Origin: Gemmatimonadota bacterium
GTDB lineage: Bacteria > Gemmatimonadota > Gemmatimonadetes > Longimicrobiales > Gaopeijiaceae
Direction of reading: 5' to 3'
Assembly (NCBI GenBank): GCA_016873995.1
Contig: VGVR01000002.1
Span: 119,135 to 183,134 of the forward strand
Length of the DNA: 64,000 nucleotides
The translations under genes and the position numbers were made by a program. Below the pieces are notes generated by a model. That model saw nothing but the letters and a program-made list of their open reading frames with translations. It searched no databases and had not been told where the DNA came from. This document shows, in pieces, positions 34,178-41,611 of this stretch; position 1 is the first letter of the stretch; the number at the start of each line of letters is the position of its first letter.

Positions 34178-36550
34178 CTACATACGAAACAGGTACTGGA
34201 ACTTGGCGAAGATCGCGCGGTTGGTGCGACGCAGGCCCTGCGTGTAGTAGAGCTGCTCGTCGAAGCCGTCGCCGTCCCGGTCGCCTTCGATCACGTCGCC
34301 CTGCTGGTAGTGATCGTCGTACCCCACGTAGAAGACGGTTCCCGCGTTCACCCGGTAGTTCAAAAGGATGTTCAGGTCGAACGTCTTATCCTCAGTATTC
34401 CACTCGGTGATGTTGCGCACGCCGAGCCGTGGCGTGAGGTACAGGTTGGTGTTGGCGCGGATGATCTTGATCGAGAAGACTTCCGCGTCGCCGTTGGCGG
34501 GATCCGTGAGACGGGTCGAGTTGAAGTTCAGGCTCGTCGATAGCGCGTCGGTGGGGCGCAGGGTGCCGTTCACGCTCCAGCCGAGCTGCCGGCCGAGGAA
34601 CGGGCCTGCGTAGTAGATCTCGTCGCTCACCGAGAAGTTGCCGCCGAGATCGTAGCGCCGGTTCGTGTTCACGCGCCCGCCGAGCGAGAAGCCTTGCTTG
34701 TCGTAATCGACGCCTCGCCAGTGCTCCATGTCGACGTCGTATCCGCCGTACAGGCTGATGCTGCGCGCGAACGAGAAGTTCAGCCGCAGGCCCAGGTTCT
34801 CGTCCTGCAGCACGTCGTCGTAGTCGTAGTTGCGCGTGTAGCTGACCTGCGGGCCCCAGTTGATCACCCAGCTCTGCGGCCAGAACCGGTACGATAGGTT
34901 GGCCGCGGCCTGGCGCGTGTCACGCCGCCGTACGAATCCCACGTCGGTATTGAAGTCGGGTGAGATCTGGTACCCGTACACCGACCAGCCCCAATGGCGG
35001 CCATTCCGCGTCAGACGGGTCGAGAACATGTGCCCGTCCTCGGCGACGTCGCCGGGGTCCTTGAGCCACGAGCCGACGACGGTGAGGTCGCCGGAAACCG
35101 TAGGCGTGAAGCGGACGTTCGTGTTCAGGCCGAAGGTGCGGCTGTAGCCGTCCAGGAACTCGCGGTCGGTGAAGATCGCGCCCGCCTGGGACTCGGGCCC
35201 AAGGTCGAAGAGCGCGCGCCCGATGAACGTCTGCGCGGTCTCGTCGAACGCTGGGTCGGTCGGGTCGGATACCTTGCCAGGCGCTCGGTCGTTCGCCGTC
35301 AGCACGCCCAACGACACGCGTCCCACTTGGCCGGTCAGCTTCGCACCATAGTCGGGATCGACGATCGTGCGCGTGTGCACGAACGTGACCGGTGCGGTGA
35401 TGGCGAAGATCTCGGCGCCCTCGACGAAGAACGGACGTAGCTCGCTGAAGAAGAGTGGGAAGCGCTGGTTGACCTGGATCTGCGGCTGGTCCGACTCGAT
35501 CTGCGAGAAGTCCGGATTGACCGTGAAGTCGGCGGTGAGGTTCGACGTGACTCCGTACTTCACGTTGAGGCCGACGTCGGGGTCGGGGTCGCCGTTCACG
35601 AAAGCCGGTCGCGTCGGGTCGATGTCGCCGTATTGGATGGCGGTGACCGTCGGGAGTATCTCGATGTTTCGGCTCGTCGACAGGTCCGTCATGCCCTCGA
35701 TCAGGCCCATCTGCGCGAAGAAGCTCGTCTCGTCTCGCGACATCGGGGCCCAGACGATGTTCTCCTGGTCCTTGCTCTTCACCTCGCGCACGATCTGGAA
35801 GCCCCAGCGATGCGGTTGGCCCTCGGGGGGCGAGGGGTAGCGTAGGCTCTTGAAGGGGATGCGCATCTCGACGGTGAAGCCGTCGGCGACGATCTGCGCG
35901 CCGGTGTCGAAGAGCGCATTCCAGGAGCGATCCGCTGGCGGAATCGCCATGCCCCCGCCGCCGCCACCCCCACCACCCCCGCGGCCGCCTCCTCCTCCGC
36001 CGCGGCCCCCCGCGGTCATGACGCCGTCGCCCTGCACGTTGTAGGCGTTCACGTCGAAGTCGTAGCCGCGCTGCTGATCCAGGAACGTGTCCAGATAGAT
36101 CGTGATCAAGTCGTCGGCCATGGCCCGGTCCCGGTCGACGCGATTGGCCCTCATGATGGAGGGGTCCTGGTAGTGCGCGTGTACGCCGAAGTAGAGGTGA
36201 TCGCGGTCGTAGGCCACCCAGACTTCGGTTGTCTCACTGGCGGGCGCTCCGTCGAGCGGCTGCTGCTGCGTGAACTCCGTGATGCGTTCGGCGCTGCGCC
36301 AAACCGCGTCGTCGAGCAGACCGTCGATGCGGGGGGGCGTGGCGGTCCGGGTGGGCGAGACGCGCGGGCGGCCGGGACGGAGCCCGAAGGACTCGACGCT
36401 CGGGAGATCGGCATCGGGAGCGGAGGTGCTCGCAGGTGCGCGAGCGCCCGGCGTAGCGGAAACGGGCTCTTGCGCCGCTGCCGGGTTAACGAGGCCGGCG
36501 AGGACCAGGGCCGCGAGGGCGAAGCAGTGGTTGCGGTCGATCTTCTTCAA
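34178..36550 (-). CDS. DUF5916 outer-membrane protein with CBM9-like domain
   Basis: This protein of about 790 residues has a signal peptide, an N-terminal CBM9-like sugar-binding-type beta domain (IDGLLDDAVWRSAERI ... VWVAYDRDHLYFGV) and the DUF5916 barrel (from about 290 to the terminal FQYLFRM). The family is widespread in Gemmatimonadota and Bacteroidota. Its role is unknown, but ligand binding at the surface is suspected. An almost pure Gly/Arg loop (about 24 residues, near bases 35945-36012) interrupts the CBM9-like domain. The best start is TTG 36550, with AGGGG upstream, giving the signal peptide KKIDRNHCFALAALVLAG. An ATG at 36583 is possible but less likely. Confidence 0.8.
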   Translation of the reverse strand: MKKIDRNHCFALAALVLAGLVNPAAAQEPVSATPGARAPASTSAPDADLPSVESFGLRPGRPRVSPTRTATPPRIDGLLDDAVWRSAERITEFTQQQPLDGAPASETTEVWVAYDRDHLYFGVHAHYQDPSIMRANRVDRDRAMADDLITIYLDTFLDQQRGYDFDVNAYNVQGDGVMTAGGRGGGGGGRGGGGGGGGGGMAIPPADRSWNALFDTGAQIVADGFTVEMRIPFKSLRYPSPPEGQPHRWGFQIVREVKSKDQENIVWAPMSRDETSFFAQMGLIEGMTDLSTSRNIEILPTVTAIQYGDIDPTRPAFVNGDPDPDVGLNVKYGVTSNLTADFTVNPDFSQIESDQPQIQVNQRFPLFFSELRPFFVEGAEIFAITAPVTFVHTRTIVDPDYGAKLTGQVGRVSLGVLTANDRAPGKVSDPTDPAFDETAQTFIGRALFDLGPESQAGAIFTDREFLDGYSRTFGLNTNVRFTPTVSGDLTVVGSWLKDPGDVAEDGHMFSTRLTRNGRHWGWSVYGYQISPDFNTDVGFVRRRDTRQAAANLSYRFWPQSWVINWGPQVSYTRNYDYDDVLQDENLGLRLNFSFARSISLYGGYDVDMEHWRGVDYDKQGFSLGGRVNTNRRYDLGGNFSVSDEIYYAGPFLGRQLGWSVNGTLRPTDALSTSLNFNSTRLTDPANGDAEVFSIKIIRANTNLYLTPRLGVRNITEWNTEDKTFDLNILLNYRVNAGTVFYVGYDDHYQQGDVIEGDRDGDGFDEQLYYTQGLRRTNRAIFAKFQYLFRM

Positions 36551-36622
36551 AATGACGCCCCTCAGGTGTGGAACGGGGTGCAACGGCCCAAGTGGACACC
36601 CCCGGACGTGCTGCTGTTGATG

Positions 36623-36655
36623 CTGCCGTTCTCGGCGTGGCTAGGATAACGGCAG
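36623..36655. promoter_or_regulatory. inverted repeat ahead of the BMP transporter operon
   Basis: CTGCCGTT (36623-36630) and AACGGCAG (36648-36655) form an 8-base inverted repeat, centred about 40 bases before the bmp start, in a divergent promoter region. A transcription factor site is plausible; a hairpin is also possible. Confidence 0.35.
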
Positions 36656-36664
36656 ACCACCCTG

Positions 36665-36670
36665 TAGACT
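36665..36670 (+). promoter_or_regulatory. TAGACT box before the bmp gene
   Basis: TAGACT lies seven bases before ATG 36678 with no ribosome site between. This is the same arrangement as at 26603, 52638 and 57571 and suggests a leaderless message. Confidence 0.38.
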
Positions 36671-36677
36671 CCGGCGC

Positions 36678-37703
36678 ATGGGCTCTCTGCTGCGTACCTC
36701 GCTCCTCGGCCTCGCGCTCGCGTTCGCCGCCTGCGGGGGGGACGCCGGGCCGGGTGAAGGTGATGCGCCCCTTCGAGTTGCCTTGCTGACGGCCGGACCG
36801 GTGAGCGACGCGGGCTGGTACGCCGGAGCCTACGAGGGGCTCCTGGCGATACGCGATTCACTCGGCGCCGAGGTCAGCCACCAGCAGACGCGCACCCCGG
36901 CCGAGTTCGACGAGGCATTCCTGGCGTACGGCTCGTCGGGCTACGACCTGGTCTTCGCGCATGGCTTCGAGTACCAGGACGCGGCCATGCGGGCGGGGGA
37001 GCAGTTCCCGGCGACGACCATCGTGGTGTCCGGCGGAGGGCGAGTCGCCGCCAACGTGATCCCGTTTATCTTCGAGCTGGAGGAAGGGAGCTATCTGGCC
37101 GGAATGCTCGCGGCGGGCATGAGCGAGTCGGGGACCATCGGCATGGTGGGCGGCGTCGAGATTCCGCCGGTGCAGGGCACGTTCCGGGCCTTCGAGGCCG
37201 GCGCGCGCGCGGTCGATCCCGACGTCGAGATCCTGGAGGCGTTCACGGGCAACTGGGACGACGTCGCCGCTGCCAAAGAAGCGGCTGCAGCGCAGCTCGC
37301 TCGCGGCGCGGACGTGATCATCCACAACGTGGACGCCGCGTCGTTCGGTGTGTTCCAGGCGGTGCGCGAGGTGGTCGGGATGGGCCGCACCGCGTGGGCG
37401 CTCGGTATGAACCGTGACCAGAACGACGTGGCCCCCGATGTGATCCTGGGGAGCGCGGTGATTCGCATTCCGGAAGCCTTTCTCGAGGTCGCCTTGGCCT
37501 TGCAGGCACGGGGCCTTGGCGGGGAGCCCATCTACGAGGGAGCGTCGGAAGGCGTCGTCGACTTCGTGCTGAATCCGGCGTTGTCGTCGCGCGTTCCGCC
37601 GGATCTGGTCGGATCGATGGACGCCGCCCGGGAGCGCATACGTTCCGGGGAGCTCGCAGTGCCGCGCGTCCCATTCGTAGAGACCGAATCGGGAATCCGG
37701 TGA
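36678..37703 (+). CDS. BMP-family substrate-binding lipoprotein
   Basis: This 341-residue lipoprotein (C19 in AFAACGG) is of the BmpA/PnrA type, which binds nucleosides. Motifs are LLTAGPVSDAGWYAGAYEGL, VFAHGFEYQDAAMRAGEQFP and the central GSYLAGMLAAGMSESGTIGMVGG. The next three genes are the ATPase and two permeases of the same system, with overlapping stops and starts. The substrate is most likely purine or pyrimidine nucleosides, by family. Confidence 0.88.
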   Translation: MGSLLRTSLLGLALAFAACGGDAGPGEGDAPLRVALLTAGPVSDAGWYAGAYEGLLAIRDSLGAEVSHQQTRTPAEFDEAFLAYGSSGYDLVFAHGFEYQDAAMRAGEQFPATTIVVSGGGRVAANVIPFIFELEEGSYLAGMLAAGMSESGTIGMVGGVEIPPVQGTFRAFEAGARAVDPDVEILEAFTGNWDDVAAAKEAAAAQLARGADVIIHNVDAASFGVFQAVREVVGMGRTAWALGMNRDQNDVAPDVILGSAVIRIPEAFLEVALALQARGLGGEPIYEGASEGVVDFVLNPALSSRVPPDLVGSMDAARERIRSGELAVPRVPFVETESGIR

Positions 37704-39271
37704 TCGCCGTCCGCGCGCGACTCGACGGCGTGGTGCGTCGATTCGGGTCGGTGGAAGCGCTGGCGGGTGCGAGCCTCGAGGTGCGCGCGGGCGAAGTGCA
37801 CGCGCTGCTCGGTGAGAACGGCGCGGGGAAGTCGACGCTCTTGAGCATTCTCGGCGGGATGCTCCGACCCGACGCAGGCACGATCGAGGTCGGCGGTCGC
37901 CAAGTAGCGCTCGCGAGCCCGAGAGTCGCGTGGGCGCTCGGCATCGGGCTCGTGCATCAGCACTTCACTCTGGTCCCCCCGCTCACCGTGCTCGAGAACC
38001 TGGCGCTCGGGCGACGCCTCCAGCCCGCTCGCCTGGGCCGTACGCTCACACGCCTGCGCGCGGAGGCGGAGCGACTGGTGCAGCGGACCGGGCTGGACGT
38101 TCGGCTCGACGCGCGCGTCGAGCAGCTCGCCGTGGGTGAGCGTCAACGGGTGGAGATCCTGAAGGTGCTCCTACGCGACCCGTCGGTGCTGGTGCTCGAC
38201 GAGCCGACCGCCTCGCTCGCACCGGCCGAAGTCGCGTCGCTCTTCGAGCTGCTACGAGGTCTGGCCGCAGAGGGGCGCGCCATCGTGCTGGTGGCGCACA
38301 AGATCGACGAGGTGCTCGCGGTGGCGGACCGAGTCACGATACTGCGGGCGGGGCGAACGACCTTCAGCGACGTGCGCTCGAAAGTCGATGCGGCGTCGTT
38401 GGTGCGTGCGATGGTCGGCGAGTCCGTCACCGACGTCGCCGCGGCAGTGGGTGTCGTGGTCGTGGCCAGCGGCTCGGCCCGTGCCGCGGCTGTCGGCGTG
38501 GGGGTCGGGGCCAGCGTTACAGTCGATGACGCGGCGCGGCGACGGCCAGGCGGGCTGGTCGCCACGCTTGCAGACGTGCGCATGCACGCGTCCGTCGGGC
38601 GGCCGGCACTCGAGGGCGTGACTCTCGAGGTGAGGCGTGGTGAGATCGTAGGCATCGCGGGGGTGCAGGGTAACGGCCAACGCGAGCTCGCGAGGGTTCT
38701 CTCGGGCCGCTCCCTCCCGGACTCGGGGTCCGTCCAGCTGCCGGCGGGGGTGGGCTTCATTCCGCAGGACCGCACCCTGGAAGGGCTGATCGGGGACTTC
38801 GACCTCGCGGAGAACGTCGCACTGGCGCTGCATGCCGATCCCCGCTTCACGGGGCCGGCCGCACTGCGGTGGGATGCCGTGCGCGCGGAGGCGGAGCGAG
38901 TGCGCACGCGCTTCTCCATCGTGGCCAGCGGGACGAAGGCGCCCGCCTATGCCCTGTCGGGTGGCAACAGGCAGCGTCTCGTGATCGGCAGGGAGCTCCT
39001 CGTTGCCAGCGACCTGCTCGTGGCAGAGGACCCCACACGCGGGCTGGACGTCGCCGCGACCGCGTTCGTGCACGACCAGCTGAGGCGCGCGACGGAGACG
39101 TCGGAAGGTCCCGGCGTCGTGCTGATCTCGGGCGACCTGGACGAGGTGCTCGCGCTCTCGGATCGCCTGCTCGTGGTTTCGCGAGGGCGTCTGACTCCCG
39201 TTCCCGAGAACGCCCGAACCCGAGAGGGCGTCGGCGCGTTGATGCTGGGGGACTCGAGTGCCGCGGCCTGA
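37700..39271 (+). CDS. nucleoside ABC transporter ATPase (tandem)
   Basis: This 523-residue protein has two ABC domains. The first (about 1-235) is complete: GENGAGKST, the signature-like LAVGERQRVEI and LVLDEPTASLAP. The second (about 285-510) has the degenerate nucleotide loop GVQGNGQRELAR and signature LSGGNRQRL, as in YufO/RbsA-type proteins. A Val/Ala/Gly-rich linker (about 245-280) between the domains is odd and probably disordered. The GTG start overlaps the previous stop by four bases. It powers the transporter from the cytoplasm. Confidence 0.9.
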   Translation: MIAVRARLDGVVRRFGSVEALAGASLEVRAGEVHALLGENGAGKSTLLSILGGMLRPDAGTIEVGGRQVALASPRVAWALGIGLVHQHFTLVPPLTVLENLALGRRLQPARLGRTLTRLRAEAERLVQRTGLDVRLDARVEQLAVGERQRVEILKVLLRDPSVLVLDEPTASLAPAEVASLFELLRGLAAEGRAIVLVAHKIDEVLAVADRVTILRAGRTTFSDVRSKVDAASLVRAMVGESVTDVAAAVGVVVVASGSARAAAVGVGVGASVTVDDAARRRPGGLVATLADVRMHASVGRPALEGVTLEVRRGEIVGIAGVQGNGQRELARVLSGRSLPDSGSVQLPAGVGFIPQDRTLEGLIGDFDLAENVALALHADPRFTGPAALRWDAVRAEAERVRTRFSIVASGTKAPAYALSGGNRQRLVIGRELLVASDLLVAEDPTRGLDVAATAFVHDQLRRATETSEGPGVVLISGDLDEVLALSDRLLVVSRGRLTPVPENARTREGVGALMLGDSSAAA

Positions 39272-40310
39272 CCGGTTCAGGCTCGGCGCTGGCTGGGTCG
39301 GCGCGGGCGCCGTCGCGGCGACCGGAGCCGTGAGTGCGCTGTTGCTCATCGTCGGTGGGTACGATCCGTTCGAGGCGGCGGGGGCCGCGCTCGGCGGCGC
39401 ATTCGGTAGCGCGGACGCGTTCCTGTCGGTCACGCTCGTGCGTTCCATTCCGCTCATGCTCACGGGGCTCGCCGTGGCGTTCGCGTTCCGCGCGGGTGTC
39501 TGGAACATCGGAGCAGAGGGCCAGTTGCTGGCGGGCGCCATCGCCGCGGCATGGGTCGGCCTCGTCGGGCGCGCGCTGCCTGCGTGGCTCTTGCTCCCCA
39601 TGCTGCTGGCGCTCGCCGCGTTCGCGGGCGCGCTCTGGGCGCTCGTGCCTGCGCTCATGAAGGTGCGGCTCGGCGTGGGCGAGGTCATCACGACGCTGCT
39701 CATGAGCTTCGTGGCGATCGAGCTGACCGCTTTCGTGGTGCGTGGCCCGCTGCAGGAGCCGCGTGGCGTCTTCCCGCAGACCGAGGCGATCGCAGCCGGG
39801 GCCCGCCTGCCGGCGCTCGTGCCCGGCACGCGCTTGCACTTGGGCGTCGTGCTCGCGGTAGTGGCCGCGGTCGCGGTGGCGTGGCTCTTCCGTCAGACGA
39901 AGCTCGGCTTTCGGATGCGCGCGGTGGGCGCCTCGCCCGAGGCCGCACGCATGGCGGGGAAGATCGACACCGGCCCGGTGACGCTGGTGGCATTCCTGGG
40001 CTCGGGTGCGCTGGCCGGCCTCGCCGGCGGCGTCCAGGTCGCCGGGGTGACCTACGCGCTCTACGAGGGCTATTCGCCGGGATGGGGGTACACGGCGATC
40101 GCGGTGGCGCTCCTCGCCGCGCTCGACCCGCTCTGGGTGCTCGCGACTGCGCTCCTCTTTGGCGCACTAGAAGCAGGTGCCGCTGCCATGCAGCGCGACG
40201 CTGGCATACCCGCGGTCTGGGCCGTCGCCGTGCAGGCTCTCCTCATCCTGGCCGTGCTCGCGCTCGACCAGATGCGGCGACGAGCGAACGCGGGAAGCGC
40301 GGGTGTCTGA
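39258..40310 (+). CDS. nucleoside ABC transporter permease 1
   Basis: This 350-residue membrane protein has about eight to ten helices and belongs to the BPD_transp_2 (YufP-like) family. Signature stretches are FRAGVWNIGAEGQLLAGAIAA and VRLGVGEVITTLLMSFVA. The GTG start lies 14 bases inside the ATPase gene. The C-terminus overlaps permease 2 by eight bases. It forms half of the channel. Confidence 0.9.
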   Translation: MPRPDRFRLGAGWVGAGAVAATGAVSALLLIVGGYDPFEAAGAALGGAFGSADAFLSVTLVRSIPLMLTGLAVAFAFRAGVWNIGAEGQLLAGAIAAAWVGLVGRALPAWLLLPMLLALAAFAGALWALVPALMKVRLGVGEVITTLLMSFVAIELTAFVVRGPLQEPRGVFPQTEAIAAGARLPALVPGTRLHLGVVLAVVAAVAVAWLFRQTKLGFRMRAVGASPEAARMAGKIDTGPVTLVAFLGSGALAGLAGGVQVAGVTYALYEGYSPGWGYTAIAVALLAALDPLWVLATALLFGALEAGAAAMQRDAGIPAVWAVAVQALLILAVLALDQMRRRANAGSAGV

Positions 40311-41229
40311 GGCCGAGCTGGAGCTCTTCCTGCAGGCGTCGGTGCGCCTCGGCGCGCCGCTCGCGTTGGCCGCATTGGGCGAGGCGGTCACGGAACGTGC
40401 CGGCGTCATCAACATCGGGCTCGAAGGTGCGATCATCGCGGGAGCGCTGGGGGGTGCGCTCGGGGCCCTGGCTTTCGAGAGTGGTGGGGCCGGTGTGCTC
40501 GCCGGCGCCCTCGCGGGCGGCATCGTAGCGCTGGTGTTCGCCGCGTTCGCAGTGGGGCTCGGCACCGACCAGATCATCACCGGGACTGCGGTCACGCTCG
40601 GGGGACTCGGGCTGACGGGCGCCGTCTATCAGGCGCGCTTCGGTGCCACGGGTACGGCGCTCACGCTCCCCACGTTGGCTCCAGTCCGTCTGCCCTTGCT
40701 GGCGGATATACCACTCATAGGCGACGCACTCTTCGCTCAGGCCCCCACCACGTACTTGGCCTACGCGCTGGCTCCGGCGCTCTGGTACTTCTTCTTTCGG
40801 ACCGAGTGGGGGCTCGAGCTACGCGCCGTGGGTGAGCAGCCCGACGCAGCCGCGGCGGCCGGAGTGCGCGTGCGCCGCGTGCGCCTCCTGGCAACGCTGC
40901 TCGGCGGAACGCTCGCAGGTGTGGCTGGGGCGCACCTCGCGCTCGCCCACGCGGGCACGTTTGCGGAGAACATGAGCGCAGGGCGAGGCTTCATCGCCAT
41001 CGCCGTGGTCGCCCTCGGCCGCTGGAATCCGCCGTGGGTCCTACTGGCCGCGCTCTTCTTCGGCGCGGCGTCGGCGCTCCAGTACCTGCTCCAGGCTCTC
41101 GGCCTCGATCTGCCGTACCAGCTCTTCTTGGCCATCCCCTACCTGCTGACGCTGGCGGCGCTGGCTGGGTGGCTGGGGCGTGCGCGTGCGCCCGCGGCCC
41201 TGGCGACTCCCTGGCCGCCGCCCCGGTAG
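40303..41229 (+). CDS. nucleoside ABC transporter permease 2
   Basis: This 308-residue membrane protein is of the YufQ type, with ERAGVINIGLEGAIIAGA near the N-terminus and VAGAHLALAHAGTFAENMSAGRGFIAIAVV. It starts at GTG 40303, inside the end of permease 1. The product ends in an unusual Ala/Pro-rich tail (ARAPAALATPWPPPR). Its TAG stop is the first three bases of the tandem repeat array that follows, so the tail may have been created when the repeat arose. Confidence 0.88.
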   Translation: MSEAELELFLQASVRLGAPLALAALGEAVTERAGVINIGLEGAIIAGALGGALGALAFESGGAGVLAGALAGGIVALVFAAFAVGLGTDQIITGTAVTLGGLGLTGAVYQARFGATGTALTLPTLAPVRLPLLADIPLIGDALFAQAPTTYLAYALAPALWYFFFRTEWGLELRAVGEQPDAAAAAGVRVRRVRLLATLLGGTLAGVAGAHLALAHAGTFAENMSAGRGFIAIAVVALGRWNPPWVLLAALFFGAASALQYLLQALGLDLPYQLFLAIPYLLTLAALAGWLGRARAPAALATPWPPPR

Positions 41230-41550
41230 GCCGATCGCCGGACCCGAGCGGGCACCTGGCCGTCCTCCCGGTAGGGCCTCGAGGCCGACCGCCGCGCCCT
41301 GTGGCCGTCCTCCCGGCGGGCGGTCTCGCTCCTAGGCCGATCGCCGGCCCCAAACCACGTGCCTGGCCGTCCTCCGGCAGGCCAGTCGCCCCTAGGCGGA
41401 TCGCCGGCCCCAAGCCGGCGCACCTGGCCGTCCTCCCACAGGCCAGTCGCCCCTAGGCCGATCGCCGGCCCCAAACGGCGCACCTGGCTGTCCTCCCGGC
41501 AGGCCAGTCGCCCCTCCGAGCAGGCGCACCTGGCTGGGTGTCCCGGGGAG
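41227..41550. repeat. tandem array of about 60-base units
   Basis: Units begin at 41227, about 41282 (degenerate), 41333, 41393 and 41454, with a partial sixth to about 41550. The 60- and 61-base spacing of the last three is regular. The core of each unit is TAGGCCGATCGCCGGCCCC, followed by a variable 8-12 bases, then CCTGGCCGTCCTCC and AGGCCAGTCGCCCC. Each unit has short inverted repeats (GGCC...GGCC and GGCCAG/CTGGCC), so RNA or DNA hairpins can form. The array fills most of the only long gap in the window and includes the stop codon of permease 2. It ends about 60 bases before the deacetylase gene. It is not CRISPR, since the units abut. Confidence 0.85.
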
Positions 41551-41611
41551 AGTCCCTGGTCCTATCTTCCGGGTCCCCCGCCTCCGGGGGCACCCCGAGC
41601 GAGGAGCGCAC

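Noticed and set aside
41139..41483. open frames across the 60-base repeats
   Set aside because: A 60-base period keeps frames open and gives a 20-residue repeat peptide, but composition is Gly/Arg/Pro only and no start or ribosome site fits.
41227..41550. CRISPR array
   Set aside because: The units abut, the variable part is only 8-12 bases and there are no cas genes, so there are no spacers.
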